The notes under the pieces: model-generated
Told to the model about the DNA's origin: nothing
Database searches by the model: none
Seen by the model: only the letters and a program-made list of their open reading frames with translations
Translations under genes and position numbers: made by a program
Source: Prinia subflava
Lineage: Eukaryota; Chordata; Aves; Passeriformes; Cisticolidae
Length of the DNA: 64,000 nt
NCBI RefSeq assembly: GCF_021018805.1
Contig: NC_086247.1
Location: 138,053,602-138,117,601 of the forward strand
Reading direction: 5' to 3'
In this document: positions 28,901-43,900 of the stretch, one piece after another
Layout: every line of letters begins with the position of its first letter
Position numbering within the stretch: position 1 is the stretch's first letter

Positions 28901-31900
28901 TAAATGTATGAGCAGTTACACTGTGTCAATGTTTAAACCAAGCATTATTTTTATACATTTTACCGAATTAGTATCAAATTTATTACCACTTGGATGAATC
29001 ATGCTTTGGGAAAAAATAGCAGCACTATCTTTTCTAGTACTACAAGCAGAGCTAGCACAATACATCAGGGACATGGCACAGTCATGCCAATAACAATTTT
29101 TGTGTAACTTTTTTGTAGTAGCAAAAAGTACATTCACACTTATTTAAGATCTTGCTTACTTGCAAATGTTTTGAAATACTTTTAGAAACACTTCTAAAGT
29201 TGAGAACTTCAACAGAGAATGTTTTATATGAACTAAATTCAACATTTGATTCCTTTGTTCACTCTTCACAAACTCTGTAAATATAAATTTTGTCCCAAAC
29301 CTGTACTTTCTCCTTCTTAAAGACAAGACAGACTTTGTTCTATCACAATTTTAGCAGCAACTTGCATTTTTTTAATGCTTATACTGAACACATTCCAGTA
29401 TGAAGCTGTCCATACTGGATACTACAAGTGACAGTTCTGAGTACTGGAGTATGTCTGAGGTTTTATAAATATCAATTTATATTTATTGGCATTTAGTTTC
29501 TCAGTATTTGCAATGCTAATTCTCTTAGGTTAATATATCATGTTAAAGGCTGATTTTTAGTGAGAAATGTCTTTAAAATGATTTCATTTATTTACACTTT
29601 TATGCTACATGGCCAACTGCTCATACAACCCATGTTTACGGTTGTGTACCATCCAGCCTTTTGCCACTGGGTGACAGCCAAAGCATGAAAACAAAAGCCT
29701 TATTCAGGAAAAGAATTCCCTGCACTGCTATATGAATATCAAGTGAATTATGCAAATCAGAACAGGAGGAGCTTAATAAAACTCTCTTTCTGACCTCCCT
29801 TATGTATAAGGAGGGAAATATGCTGAGAATCTTGAAGTAAATATCCTTGTAAGAGAACAGTAAGTGCAGCAAATGCCGACCTCAACATTTAATTGAAACA
29901 CTTCATCATAAAAGTCAACGATCTTTGTAATTTGTACAAATCTACATCACAAAGTCAAAGACTGTCTTTTCCTTTGATTTTGCAAAGGAATAAGAGGGGA
30001 CAAAAGAGTCCAAAGCTGTCTGAGTTCACAAAAGGAATGATGGAGAGGGATAAAAGAGATATACAATACAAGTAATACACCGATACAAGTTTATTTTCAG
30101 GACAGTAAATGTGCACATTTCCTTTTAGAATAACTTTCTCTAATTCAGTCTATTTTTAATGAGTTGAGAACAGGAGTAAAAAGAAGGAAAAACATTGAGC
30201 TATCATGCAGCACCACAAAATGGTGTTTTGTAACTTTGAATTTCAACTTTAACAAAAATCAATTGACTAAAGGTTAATTTGATTTTTCTCAAAATGCAAA
30301 AGCTTTACATTCTATACATTTCCTTAATAAATTTTTTTATCTATAGCAAACTTACAGTAGGATGTAACTAACCCACACAATTCTGTAAAAAACAAGAAGT
30401 AAAAAGTATTTTAAATCAGATTAGAATTGCTTATATTTGCATCAGAATAAGGAAACTGGTTTTCAATATTTGAAATGTTTTTAATATGAATAACTTACGC
30501 CATATTTTCGGGTTCCATTGCACAACCTCCCACTGCTTTGTTGACATTCACAAGCAGGGCACGGTTAGTTGAAGTCAGTAACTTCACTAGAGGTGCAATT
30601 CCACCACATCTGCGGATAGTGCCTCTATTTTCTTGCTCCTGGCAACATTCTCCCAGTGCTCCAATGACATTTATAAGGACCTCTTCAGGCTGATCAGTGA
30701 GCAGTGTTACCAAACTTTCTACGGTTTTATATTCCTGAAATCTAAAAGACGGCAATAAAACCAAAGTTGTTATTTTCAGTAAGTTACCATTAAAAGCTTA
30801 ATTTTATAATTAAATAGTATTATAATTGAAGTACAAATTTTAATTTCTCTATGTAAATCATCTTGATGAAGAAATCCCAATACAGGTAAACCATTCCAAT
30901 CACTTTTTCTAAGTGTGACTTACAGCCTAATTTCTTACTCCACCTTTCCAACTACATTTCTACAATTTAGCTGTCTAAGAACCTCCTGAGTAGTTTGGAC
31001 CTTTTTTAAAACTTGACATGTGGATGCAACACCAACAAACAGCTGAACACAAACCAGAAGTCTGGCAATTACTGTGCTATCCTTACTTCCATCACTTTTT
31101 CCTGCTATGTTATAATAACTAGAGTATTTTTGTACCAGATCCTCCTCCACCTCTGTGAACCAAAGGACTGCCCTTATTTTTCACTAAATATGAGCCTTTA
31201 GAGAGTTTACCCTGAGCAGTTCTATACTTAGTTTAGGCCTAATGTACTGCATTTTCCTGATGTCAGAACCACAGTTGTAGTACACTTCCATAGCCCAATC
31301 TTAGATTCCAATTTGTAAATAAGAAAAAAGTTGACAGAAACTTTGCTATATTACTACTTTTCTCATTCTTCATAGAACTTTTGATACTGAGAATCAAAAA
31401 TATTGTTTTTAAAATCTTGAAGGTCATATTCTGCAAAAAGATGTGTGTTAAACCTCAAAAATTAATCTTTCAGAACAGGAATTTTTCCTTGGTGCTGGAA
31501 TCATCTTCTAAGGTGGTGGTTTTTGTGGTTTTTTGGGGGGTTTTGTTTGTTTGCTTGTTTGTTTTTTTAAGCCTTGGGGTATTCTTAAAACTTAACAAAT
31601 ACTGCATCTTCCTTTTATACATTTTCTGATACACTTTGACAGTTCCATGTGGTATATCAAGCTAGATCTAACCTGTATGTAATCTAACTATCAGAGAAAA
31701 TTACTCTGAGGGTACTGAGTTTTCATTTGTGCTTTCTTCCCAGCCCCTAGCTTCTGGGAATGTCTACTTGAGCTACAAAAACTATCTTCCAGGAATCAGT
31801 TGGTCATGTGGCTTTTCTTTCATACAAAGAAAATACTAGTATTTCTGAGATTTTTATGGCAGAACTAGATGTTTCAAAAAAAATTAATCTTTCCAAGATG

Positions 31901-34900
31901 GATTATCAGCATAATAATTAAAGTAACTGAGAAATGAGAAACTTGTTTTTCATCATCCAGACCTTTGCTTCAAGAGAAATTTTCCTCTCTTTGTTCACTG
32001 TAATTTGGAAGTATCCCTACAATAATTTTTTTCAAGAGTACACATCAACAGCATGAAAAAAAAAAAGAATAAACTAAGGAAATAATTTTACAAAACAACA
32101 AAACAAAACTGATTTTTGCAGGCATTTCACCTGCTCCACAGATGGAGCAATGTGAGCTGGCTCTGCCAAGGGCAGGCTGCTCTCTGGCACAGCTGGTGGC
32201 CCGGGCCATGCTGTGTCCAGGAGCAGCACGGTGCTCCCACACCAGCAGCACTGCAGCTACACAGGCACAGGCACCTGCACCACTGAGCCAGCACAACATC
32301 TCAGCAGCAAACAGGAAACACTCTGCAGCACTTCAGAGATAATTAAGTGCCCCTGCAGGAGCCAGCAGGGTTTGTTAGTTCTAGCTTTATGCCAGACTCA
32401 GGCTCATCCCTCCAGATCTCCTTAGGTGTTTTCACATTATCCTTACTCCCTTTTCTTTAGTGCCCTCCCATCTTGAGTTTGGATAGGGTTTACTGCTTCA
32501 GACTCAGCACTATGTAACACGTGAATTCAGCTGGAGCTGTGCCGGGCTAGTAACCTTTGTGGAGCATCAAGCACTTGCCAAAGATATGTGAGTAGCCCAA
32601 CAAAAATCTGTTTGCAGTTGGACAGAATTATTGGCTACAGCTATACTAATAAATAAAACAGGCTAGGGCTCATTCTCCAGCCCTGAGGACAAGAAGCACA
32701 ACATAGCATCCATATGGCTAAAATCTCTTATCCTCACAGTGCAGGGTGGCCTCACCCATTCTGCCTAATGGGAACAATCTGTTGCCTGCACCGTTCCTGA
32801 GGAGTGTCTGGGCATTGTCTGGGAGAGCGTTTGCTGGCAAACTGTGTGAGGGACTTTGCTGGCAGTTAAACAGTATGGATAATCCTAACATAGAGCCTGA
32901 AACCTGAAAGGTTTGGCCCTGTTTAGTTTAGTTTAGTTTACAGACAGAGCCATTCAGACTGTCTCATCACTGACTGATCCAAAATCAGGATACCTCTGCA
33001 CAAACCCAAAATCCACAGAAAAGAAGGATACATCCGTATGAAAAGTCAGGTTACTGTGCAATTAAGAATTCAAAAAAGCACTATGACTGCAGTTGAGGAC
33101 ATAAAGACCACAATGTATACCAACAGTTTGGGGGCTCATTTAGGACAGTAAAAAGCCAGAACGTAAAACCTGGAAATCTTCCTAATTTTTATCCAGTCTT
33201 GATTTATCCTATGTGCTTCTCCAGCAAGGTACACTAAATTAGGGCAGCAGGAAGATGTTATATCTTACTGATATTCTTTCTAACCTTTCTACATGCTCTA
33301 TGTACAGAGCAGCATAATTTCAGCAGGAAACCTAGCACACAGGGAGTGGAGCCAGCTTCCTTTTTAGGTAAGGTGCATGAATTTGTTATATTAATTTTAG
33401 ATGAGAGGGTAAAGTGTTCTCAGTCATTAAGCTGCTCTATGGAAGGTGGAGAGTGACAACTCCTACTGTCACATTCTCAAATAATTACTCAGAACCCTGG
33501 TATTGAGAGGTTGCTGGTACCCACAGTAGAACCCTCATCAGTTAATTGCACTCATTTAGAAATTGGGTCTCCAGACCAAGCAACTTTTCTGAGCCTCTTC
33601 TGTAGTCAAGAAGAAAGGCATCTAATCCTAGTCTCCAGTATATTTCTAATATGTACTAGATAACATGGTCTCTTTCTCTCTTGATGTAAAACATTAAAGT
33701 TAAGTGTACTAAGTGCTCTCTTTACCATGCAGCAGTGATTCTGGCTTGTAAGTTACAGACAGAAGAGGGGATATCAGGTATGGCCATGTGTCAAATGTTT
33801 GGTATGTGCTAGTACACCTCCTGACTCAGTGTCCTGTAGCTTAAATAAAGGCACCACTTGTCTCCTTTGACTGTTAAGATTCTAGGAACTTAACACTGTC
33901 TCCACTCTACCCTGATGCAGGGTCAGGTGGCAATTTTTTAAGTACTATAAAACCTAAGTTGAAAGGCCAACTGATTATAAAGACTGATTTTGAAGAATAA
34001 TGACACAACAGTTTTGAAAACAATAGAGGCCCATAAAATCAAAACATGATAATGTAATAAATGCTTGTAAAATTAAATTGTTACTTTAAGACATTTTCTC
34101 TACTGATTGCACATTTCCAGATTGCTCCTGTCACAGCTGCCAAAAGTTGCTTGTTTTCACTGTTATCAAGCAGATCAGATAGTGGTTGTAGACCTTCATG
34201 TTTTCTAACCAGGTCACGTATCTCTTCGTCTTCTGCACACTATAAAAAAAATATATATTAAACATATATATTATGTAAAATGTGTAAAATTATGTCTTCA
34301 AAAGCTAGCTGTATTACATTGTAACTAGTAAAAGCTAATAGAGAAGGAAACATATTGTATTCAAGTATCTGAATATGCTAACAACCCACTAAGAGAGCTT
34401 GACAGTAAACTGCTCCTGTATATGCAGTACTGCTTATACTGTCACATTGTCCACTTTAGGGGCAAACAAACAACAAAAAAACAAAGCAGCTCATGTACAG
34501 TATGCCTCACCTCTCTCCACTGTTACCTGTGCAACTTAATGCTTGCACACAATAAGAGTAAGTAGGAACATAATTATAATAATAAATATGCAGCTAAAAT
34601 ATTCACAACACTTCAATATTTTTTACACATTAAAGAAATAAGGAAATTAAGAAAATTTAAAACTGACAAATAAAAAAAGGCTAATCCTGGTTCTGATCTA
34701 CTGACTATAATACAATTACCTTAAATATGGCACTTGCACAGTGCATCTGGAGCTCCTCGTGTTCACTACTCAGATTTTTCACTAGGTTCTCAATCATGCC
34801 TTCTGTCCTTATTGCAAGTCTGTAACTTGGCTAAAAAGATAAACTGCATCTTTTAAATCCTTCATATTAACAGTTAATAGGTCACAAAAATAATACAATG

Positions 34901-37900
34901 CTACAAGAATAGGGTTTTGATATTGAGAACTCTTGTACTTTATGTAAGCACAAGTCATCATTGCCTTGAAAATACTACTGATGATCTCAGAGGTAAGCAA
35001 ATACAGACATTCTCTGCAGTGCTCTTCATATCACCTGTAAAACAAAGTACTGCACTGCCTATCTTGTAGCCACTTGGCTTATGCAGAATGCACATTATTC
35101 TGAAAGGTGTCCAGACTCCCTGCTCAGACCCAAGAAAGCAAAAGATGCTTCAGAATGGGATCAAGAAGTACCCACTCAATTCATCGAGAACCAGCCAAAA
35201 CAACAGATCTATTCCTAAAACAAGGTTAGAAAAACATGTTCTTAGAATTAACATTTTTTAGTGATATTTTCATCCAAATTTTAACCTACAGGCATTGTAA
35301 GAGGGGATCATTTTTTAAGTGGGGGAAACATCTGTGTAAGAAATGCATTTAGTGTTCCTTCCAAGTTAGGCCATACAAGAAACTCTCAAAAATGACACCT
35401 TCTCAATATATACTTACTGACTCTAAAACCTGCCAGGTTTGTGTCTCATGGAACATGCATTAATTTGTGTAATTCAAGAAGCTAATTTTTAACAGACAAA
35501 GTGTTTAATAATGTAAAATCTCTTGAAAAATTATGTCTTTTGTGCATCAAATTCACAAGACAAATTAGGTATATTTTTTAATCTGAAATGCAATACACTT
35601 CAAATGAAGATACAGAATCATAAACAAACAGAATCATTTTGGTTGGAAAAGACCTTTAAGATCATTGAGCCCAACCATTATCCCAGCACTGCCAAATCCA
35701 CCACTAAAGTGCATCCCTAAGTGCCACATCTGCACATCTTTTAAGGAACTCCAGGGATGGTGACTCAACCATTCCCCTGGGCAGTCCGTCCCAGTGCTTG
35801 ACAACTGTTTTGGTGAATAAACTTTTCCTAATATTTAATCTAAACATCCCCTGATTCAACCTGAGGCAATTTCCTCTGATCCTACTGCTTGTTACCTGGG
35901 AGAAGAGAACAACCCCACCTGGCTCCAACTTTCTTTTAGGTAGTTGGAACGAGTGATCAGGTCCCTTCCGAGCCTCCTTCCCTCCAAGCTAAACACCCCC
36001 AGCTCCCTCAGCTGCTCCTCACCAGCCTTGTGCTCCAGACCCTTTTCCAACCCCATTGCCCTTCTCTGGACACACTCCAGCACCTCAATGTTCCTCCTGA
36101 ACTGAGGGACCCGGAACTGGACACAGGATTTGTGCAGTGCCTAGCACAGGAGCCTGATCACTGCGCTGCTCCTGCTGGCCACACTATTGCTGACACAGGC
36201 CAGGATGCCACTGGCCTTCTTGGCCACCTGGGCACTCACTGGGTCATGTTCAACCCTCCAGGTCTTTTTCCACCATACAGTTTTCCAGTCACTCCCTCCC
36301 CAGCCTGTAGCACTGCAGGGGTTGATGTGACCCAAGTGCAGGACCTGTCACTTGGCCCTGTTGAAGCTCATACCACTGGCCTTAGCCCATGATCCAGCCT
36401 GTCCAGAGCCCTCTGCAGAGCCTTCCTGCCCTCCAGCAGATCAGCACTCCCATCCCTGGTGTGTCTCCAAACACTGAGCGTGCTGAGGGTGCCCTCAATC
36501 CCCTTAGCCAGGTCATTCATAAAGATATGAAACAGAACTGTCCCACTAGAGTAATCCCTTACATAGCCATGGCAAAAAACATTGGTATTCATATTTAAAA
36601 ACTGGATATACTCAAAGTTGCAAAATGTGCCACGGAAATCTGTGGAAAAATCACATACATTCCTTCCTTCTGTTTGCAATGGATCAGACCCAGTGCACAA
36701 GGACACTGTAAACCACTCTGCCCTGCACTGCCTTGGATCTTCTTGGTCACACCTGCAGGTTAGTTTTGTAGAATTTAAATGCATTGATTAACCAGAACAC
36801 AGCACCTTAGGTTGTCAAATCTGTAAAGCATGATGAAAAAAATAAGAAAAAAAGAAACTGATTGAGCCTTTCATTTCTACGTTTTTTTCTTTCACGCACT
36901 ACTCCTAGCCTTTTAAATAAAAAATATGACTTTTACTTCAACCCAAGTTGTGACCTTCTCAAAACAACTTTGATTACATAAAGCATCTACCTCCTGATGG
37001 GATACCTAACCTGATTTAAGTGACTCTAGAATGTAGTATTTCCTTTCAGTGCCAAATTGCTTTAATGCTTAGAAATAACTTAGCTATATGTGTTTACTCA
37101 CATCTGAGGCACATTCCTGTAGTGTCCCTACTATTGGGATTAAGATGTTTGCGTGTGAGCATCCGAGCCATCGAGCTAGCAAAGGAATGCCACCAGCTTT
37201 AAGGATTGCTTTCTTGTTTTTGAGGCTTTTGCTGCAGCTCCAGAGTGCCAAAGCCCCACAGCGTGCTACTTCAGCGTCTTCGCCTTGGCATGATGATCCC
37301 ACCGAAATAGATTCCAACAGCTCAACCTAAAAAAAAAAATCAATTTCTTAATATCTACAGGAAACTTTGATATCATGCTGCTTTCTGATTACAGTATACG
37401 CTACAATTAATCATGTTTGCAACACATGATGCATTTTTTGAACAAAAATATGCATATGACAAAGGTACAAATTTTAATGTCTGCTTACCAATCTCTTGAT
37501 TCCTCCATGTTGCCTTACTGTCTTTCGTGCTCGTTTAAATCTAGCAACATTGGCAATTGTTTCAGCTGCCAAACATTTTAGATCGGTATCTGGAGAGTCC
37601 AATATTTTCACCATGATCTCTAAGCCTCCAAGATCTGCAATTGCATGTCTGATAAATATATTTTGACTAATTTCCTTCAGGATTTTTAATGAACCAGTCT
37701 AAATAATGGGAAACGATAGAAGTTAAACATTATTTAGGTATACAAAACCACATTATTTAAAGTGATGGTTATTTAAAATTTTTTTCTTTATATTTTATCA
37801 GGAAAAAAGAAGGAAACTGAAAGTTAAAGACATAGATGTCTTTCTAAAAAATCTGAAGCAAACAAGAAAATATAGAAATGAGAAATCAATTTTCTTTACA

Positions 37901-40900
37901 CTCTGTAACTTTGAAATTTGAAAAAACATTTTAATGGAAAAGGCATATTCATCACTCTATTTGACAAAAGCTCATTACCTGACATTTAATTTCTTCTGTA
38001 TCAAGTAAATTAATTAACACTTCAAGACATCCAGTGTCTTTGATGGCCAGCTGACATGCTTCTTGAGACAGATTTAAATCTCTCATTGAACACAGTGCAA
38101 TTACAGTAGCTGTTGGATCACCTCCCTAAAATAAAGCAAGTAATTAACAAATGTGTGAAGTGCATTTAATATAAAACTCAATCATTTCTAATCATGCTAG
38201 TAAAACTACTACTAAAGAAGAAACATGTTAGTCTGTTTTGATTCTATGGTGTTCAATAATGCAAACATAGTAAGAAATGGAATTATTGATAAAGTCTGTA
38301 AATGGCATAAAGATTCAAATGAGTGAATAGCTGAGGTGGAAAATGACTGACGTGGCTGGCTGTGAATAGATCAGATTGAATGTTTTTCTAAATGATAAGC
38401 TCTATTTCAGTCACTGCAAGTAGACTTAAAGAAAGAAAAAAAATCAAAGAACACAACACAGAAAGTTAAACTATATGACAGTGGATTCTTTTAGACCTGT
38501 AATACAGGTTTACTGTCTATAAAATCAGGGATGAACTGAGCTGCATGGAAATTGGGAGAGCTGAGCTGTAGCTGCAACAGAAGCTGGAGTGAACATTGCC
38601 AGCTGGTACTAATGTGGAAGTTACAACTGAAGAGTACCCAGTAAATCAAACTACAGCATCCACCCTCTGCATTCCAGAGAAGCTTTGGCTCCCATCCTGA
38701 TCTGAACTCTGCTGCCCAAGCCCATCTTTTTTAAATGAGAGTTTTGACTCTGTAAAGGATTTTTGGTCAACCTTTCCCAGGGGAAGACGCTCTGCTAAAT
38801 TCTGACATCATAATGATACACAGAATATTACAAAACTGGGTAACGTTTGCAAATATAAAACAGGTAGATCTAACAAAACCAGAACTTTTGAAGCATATTT
38901 CTTAAATGTAAACAGAAACAGTAAAACAAATACAGTTCAAAAGGAATTTAAATGTAACATGCTTTTCAAGTTGTTATAAATGTAATAAAGAATCACAAGT
39001 GAGAAAATGCATCCAAAAAGAATGTGAGAGAACTACTTCATACAGTCTCTGACCAGTAGTTTACATCAGACAAAACACTTCTGCTAATCAATACAGTATT
39101 TATTGACAGTGCTTCATAATTTTAACCTAAATTTCTTATAACAACAGATACCACAAAATTTCCCCACAAAAGTGGTTAAATGTAAAGGTAATTTTTAAAC
39201 ATGTGTAACATAGTGTCCCAGAGGCAGATGCCCACAATTTTTTAAAATGATCTTTTTTAATTATCTTTATCATCTTGATTTCAGGAGAATGAAATGTCTC
39301 TTGCTTTAATAACATATTTTCATCTACTTTGAAAATATGTCCTAGAGTGTAAAATAATGTAACAATTTCTCAAATGTTTTCCTAGAGAAATCAGTTTATC
39401 CACACATTCAAAACTCTAATTTTTTTTAAAATCCCTATGATATGATTACAAAACTACAGAGAATATTCTGCATCTCAGAAAAACTAACAGCTGTCCTTTC
39501 ATTAAATCTGTGGTGTTTTAACCACAGACTTTGATATTGACTTTGCTTTGTCTGATAAAAAATTTGCAACAGGTGTTTTAAAAGAAAACTCATCTTTTAT
39601 TATTTTACATAACTGTAAGAAGTACACTGCTAACCTGAAAATTGATGTCTCTCCTGAGGTCTGCTTCTCCTACAGTGAAACTGCATTTATACATAACATA
39701 GTATTCCACAATTCCCTTATCTTACACATATAATGTTGGCATATGATATTTAATATGGATCAGGTTTTTTAAAAATAAACAAATTTTAATTTTCTTCTAC
39801 TGAACAAAAATTACAACTGTATATAATATATATACATGCATTTTATTTTTTCAGCTTCAAAAAGGAGCACACCACTTTAAGTGTTTTTAAAGTAAAACCA
39901 CAATAAAATATTTTTCATATGTGCTGAAGCATCAGTTCTACAAAATAAGAAATATTGCTGATGGTTTCAACAATTATTTTTTGTTCCTTGAAGTTATCAT
40001 TACAGTAAATCTTGTAGTAGTTACAGCGTAGATTTTAACATTCATGGAAATAGTTACCTCTCCATTAAGTTGACATAAAATCTGTGTCATGTTGTTACAC
40101 CATTTGAAATCTGATATGTTGGAAGCAAAATAGACTCTACTGGCAGATCAACAGTCAATTTTAAGGCTTGAAATTAAACACAGACTTAGTTAAAAATGTC
40201 CTTTTCTTCCTATATCTTGGTATAACACATATATCCAGGAAAATAAACCAGTATCCCTGTTACACTATCAGTAAAACATCTTGCACTGTATGTGTAATGT
40301 CTGTTACAATACTCAAGCTCACAAGTGAGAACAACTGAGAATTACAGAACTACTGACAAGATAAAAAAAACCAGAATGAAAATAAAAGAAAAACACAAGC
40401 AAATACAGACACAACCCAATGTACAGTTACCAAGGAACACACAAGTTCAAACCATCATTTTGTTTGACTTCTGTAGTAATCAAGAGGAAAAACCCTGCTA
40501 GTCAACAGCAAACTTTCAACAAATAAAACCAAGAAAGCAAAAGCACGAAGGGGTCTTTTTTATCCATCAACCTTTACTATATTCTGCTAATGGTTACTTA
40601 ATGTCTCTGACAGCATAGTGAACGATCTGGCTATGCTAAGGACATAACTAGTCAGTAAGTACTTGGATAACTTAGATGTTTTCATACTAGATGAACTCAG
40701 TGGACTCTGCTCTATGGTACTGAGAGAAGTGGCTGATGCCATGATTAGTTTGCAGAACTGCAGGAAGAAACCTGTTGTTAGCAACACAACACTGATATTA
40801 TCTATCAATATCACAGTGTTGCCAAACAAAAAAAGCAAACTTTGCAGGGAGACTGATAACCAGATTTGTAACCCGTAAGATACGAGAAATCCTCCTTCTT

Positions 40901-43900
40901 TGGTTTGGCACTGCTCAAATTTAAGTACATTCATTCTGGGTATTCTACTTCAAATAAGATACTGAGAAAGTTGATAAAGACCAGAGGACACCAAAATATC
41001 TCAAATTTATGATCTCCACAGAAAAATTGAAGGAACTGGCACTGTTTACTCTGAAGAAGACAATAGGAAGGTAGTTTAAAGAACACCTTCAATGCCAATC
41101 ATCTGTTCTCCAGGTCCGGACAAGAAATTACAGGGTTTATAGGCATCAGGACTGATCTACACTTGGTAATTAAGGAAAAAAAAACCCAAAAAAAGAACTC
41201 AACAAAATTTGTAGCAATATTTGATTTCTTGAATGCATTGCTTACAGTGGTCATGAAATCTCATGACAAGAAAAAAAAAGGCAGAGAAATATTTGTCCAG
41301 AAGACACACAAACAATTGGTGCTGTTTTGGAGGCAAGCAGATGCAGTCAATGACTTACAACATTCTTCTCTGGTCTTGTTTTCTGTTATTTACTATCATG
41401 AAATTTTGTAAATAATAAATGTTTTTGATATTTACTTGCTTTCTCAAAAATATAATTAACTCATAATAGGTAATATGATCATAGATACAGAAAATTGATA
41501 ATAAAATATACGGGCTTAAGTTTCAATAGCACTTGTCCAATCCCAATTAAACCATTTCTAGTCAATAAATAGCTTTCATTTTTGAATTGATGATGTCAGT
41601 TCGGCAGAATAGGAAAGAAAGATACAAAATTTACTCTAGAGTCAACCCTTTCAACTGAAATTTAAAGGTCTTATGGGAGTACAAGTCATAAAAGTATGAA
41701 CAAGATTATAAAGAATTTTATTCCAAATGTGTTGCCCAATTTCATAGCAAAATGAAAATATATGAATGGAAACACATCAACATTATAATCAAGTTATAGT
41801 GCATTTCAGTTTCCCAAGAGAAAACAAAATTAAGTAAAATGAAAATTATACAGTTTTTGGCTCAGAAATATCTCTATAAATACAGTACCTATTTGAAGGG
41901 TGTTTTATTAATTTGTTTAGGCTTTAAAGTGAACATGAGTAAATGCTATCAGAAAATTAAATATTGTTTTACTCTGCCTGGCAATGTCAAAGACGGCATT
42001 TTTTTACTGTTTAGACCAAAGGCTGAAATTAATTTTGCCAGAGTAAAAGTGTATTTTCTCTATCGTATTACTTAAATCTTGGATAGGTAGTTAAATATGC
42101 ATGTCTGTGATAATAAACCTATGGCTGAATAACAGGAAAAAAAATTGCTGTTTGTGGACAGTTTTGTCATTCTTCTGTATAATACCCAAGTTTTGAATAT
42201 CAGTATATATAATCTGAATGGTGTTTACAATATACTTGACAAAATTAAGACCAAACATACCAAGTCAATGTATTTTTAAAAAATACTGAACAAACAAAAT
42301 AGCTTAATGTGTAGCCCAACAAAAGTAGGTGAAGTTATTGTTATACCAGACTTTTAAAATTAAAATTCCTTAATGGAACAAAAAACTCCTAGAAAAAAAA
42401 ATTGCTTAACTGGAACCCCAACCCAAAGCAACATTGTCATTTCTACAAAACAAGAAATCCAAAACAAGCAGTAAAGTATGAAACAGAATTCTTAGTTTAA
42501 AGGTTTGTGACTTTTTTATTTTCTGTTGAACTTTCCTCTTAAATCACAGAGAAAATTTTGTCATTTTCTACTACAAAATACTTTAACATCTAAATAAATT
42601 TTGATAAAGCTTAATGAAAGACTGATTATTGCAGTATAAAATACATAATATGCTTCAGCAAGGCAATTTTTCTATGCTAGTGAATCTCTAAACACTCTGA
42701 GTTTTGTCATGGTTTAAATACTAGTTCCAATTTTTCAACTTAGTTTATAAAACATACAAGCTGCAACTTGTTAAGACATGAGTTATGGACGAGTATAACT
42801 GAGTTATGGAATAATTCCCTGACCCACTTCCTGAATCTTCTGGTGTTCTTTAGCTCCAGCCTGGCAGTATGTAAACCATACAGATTAAAATAAGTCAAGC
42901 CAGTGGAAAATCACAGGCATCACAACCTTTCAAAACATTCACACTGGACTACAACAATGCACAGAAGCTGCACTGTTTTAGTTACAGATTAATACCTTGA
43001 CCCTGGCCCTACACAGTGGCAAAAGTGACATATACGTCATGACCCAGATATAGTGAGCTTAAATTGTCATATTTTATGAAATTGAAAACAAATTAGTTTC
43101 CAAACAAAAGAATGTCTATTATTTTCTGTGCAATCCAGGAGGTTTTGTCAGGCAAGCATTGATTTCCTCTTGAAAACTCATCCAAGACGTGTATCCATTC
43201 TGATAGCTTTCCTTCTCTGCTTCATAGCAATCAGATTCTACTATAGAGGAGGTAAGAGTCTAACAGTTCATGTGCAAACATATGAACTTTTACTTCCTTG
43301 GACTGGGAATAACAGAATATTTTCCTAGTAACTTCTTAAACCTCAAACTTGGAAAGAAGTGAAATGGTGACCCCAAAACCACAGAAAACCTGGCCAAGAT
43401 AATATATAATATCTTAACAGTGTAAGTTTATTTTATACTCTGTTGTGAAATTTTCAGTTTAGGAGTGTATTTCTTCCCCAGATGCATCTGGACAATTTTG
43501 TAAGGATACTTCATCAGAGGAAAATAAAGCATATATGTGTTTTAAAAGAACATGTAGAAATTAGAAGTAAATAGGATTGAATGAAAAATGAACATATAGA
43601 AATTAGAAGCAATAGGATTGAAGGGAAAAGGGTCTAGGATTGAATTTTAAAAAGAAAAAACCCTGCACATACAGCAGTACTGTTAACAGTAATTTAACAT
43701 TGTAAACACTGACTTGGAGATGAGACATTTGCTGTCCATAACACAGATGTGCTACTGACCTTGTGTGAGTGTCAGACCTGCCTAAGCAGTTCTGACTTTG
43801 CCTAGTACTTGGCTCAGAAAGAGGATAAAAACCTTAATGCTATTACAGCCATTTTAATTTTATGTATCCAACAAATTTAGGAAACCAGTGGATGTGAATC

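Larger units (their letters stand above)
22928..30498 (-). other. ODAD2 intron (about 7.6 kb)
   Basis: AT-rich, with the hairpin at 26469 and the G-run at 28830. No exon or recognisable mobile element. Confidence 0.9.
30742..34084 (-). other. ODAD2 intron (about 3.3 kb)
   Basis: Contains T/G and GTTTA simple repeats. A GC-richer patch at 32142-32340 has CAGCAC/GGCACAG words, is without a convincing ORF and is possibly an old repeat. Confidence 0.9.

Noticed and set aside
35704..36784. Several 60-138 codon ORFs at 35.7-36.8 kb
   Set aside because: Explained by the CR1 LINE; frames are fragments of its degraded reverse transcriptase and 3' UTR or their antisense.
40587..40934. 115-codon minus-strand ORF with hydrophobic stretches
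   Set aside because: Overlaps a probable old CR1 relic on the plus strand; hydrophobicity follows from T-rich codons.
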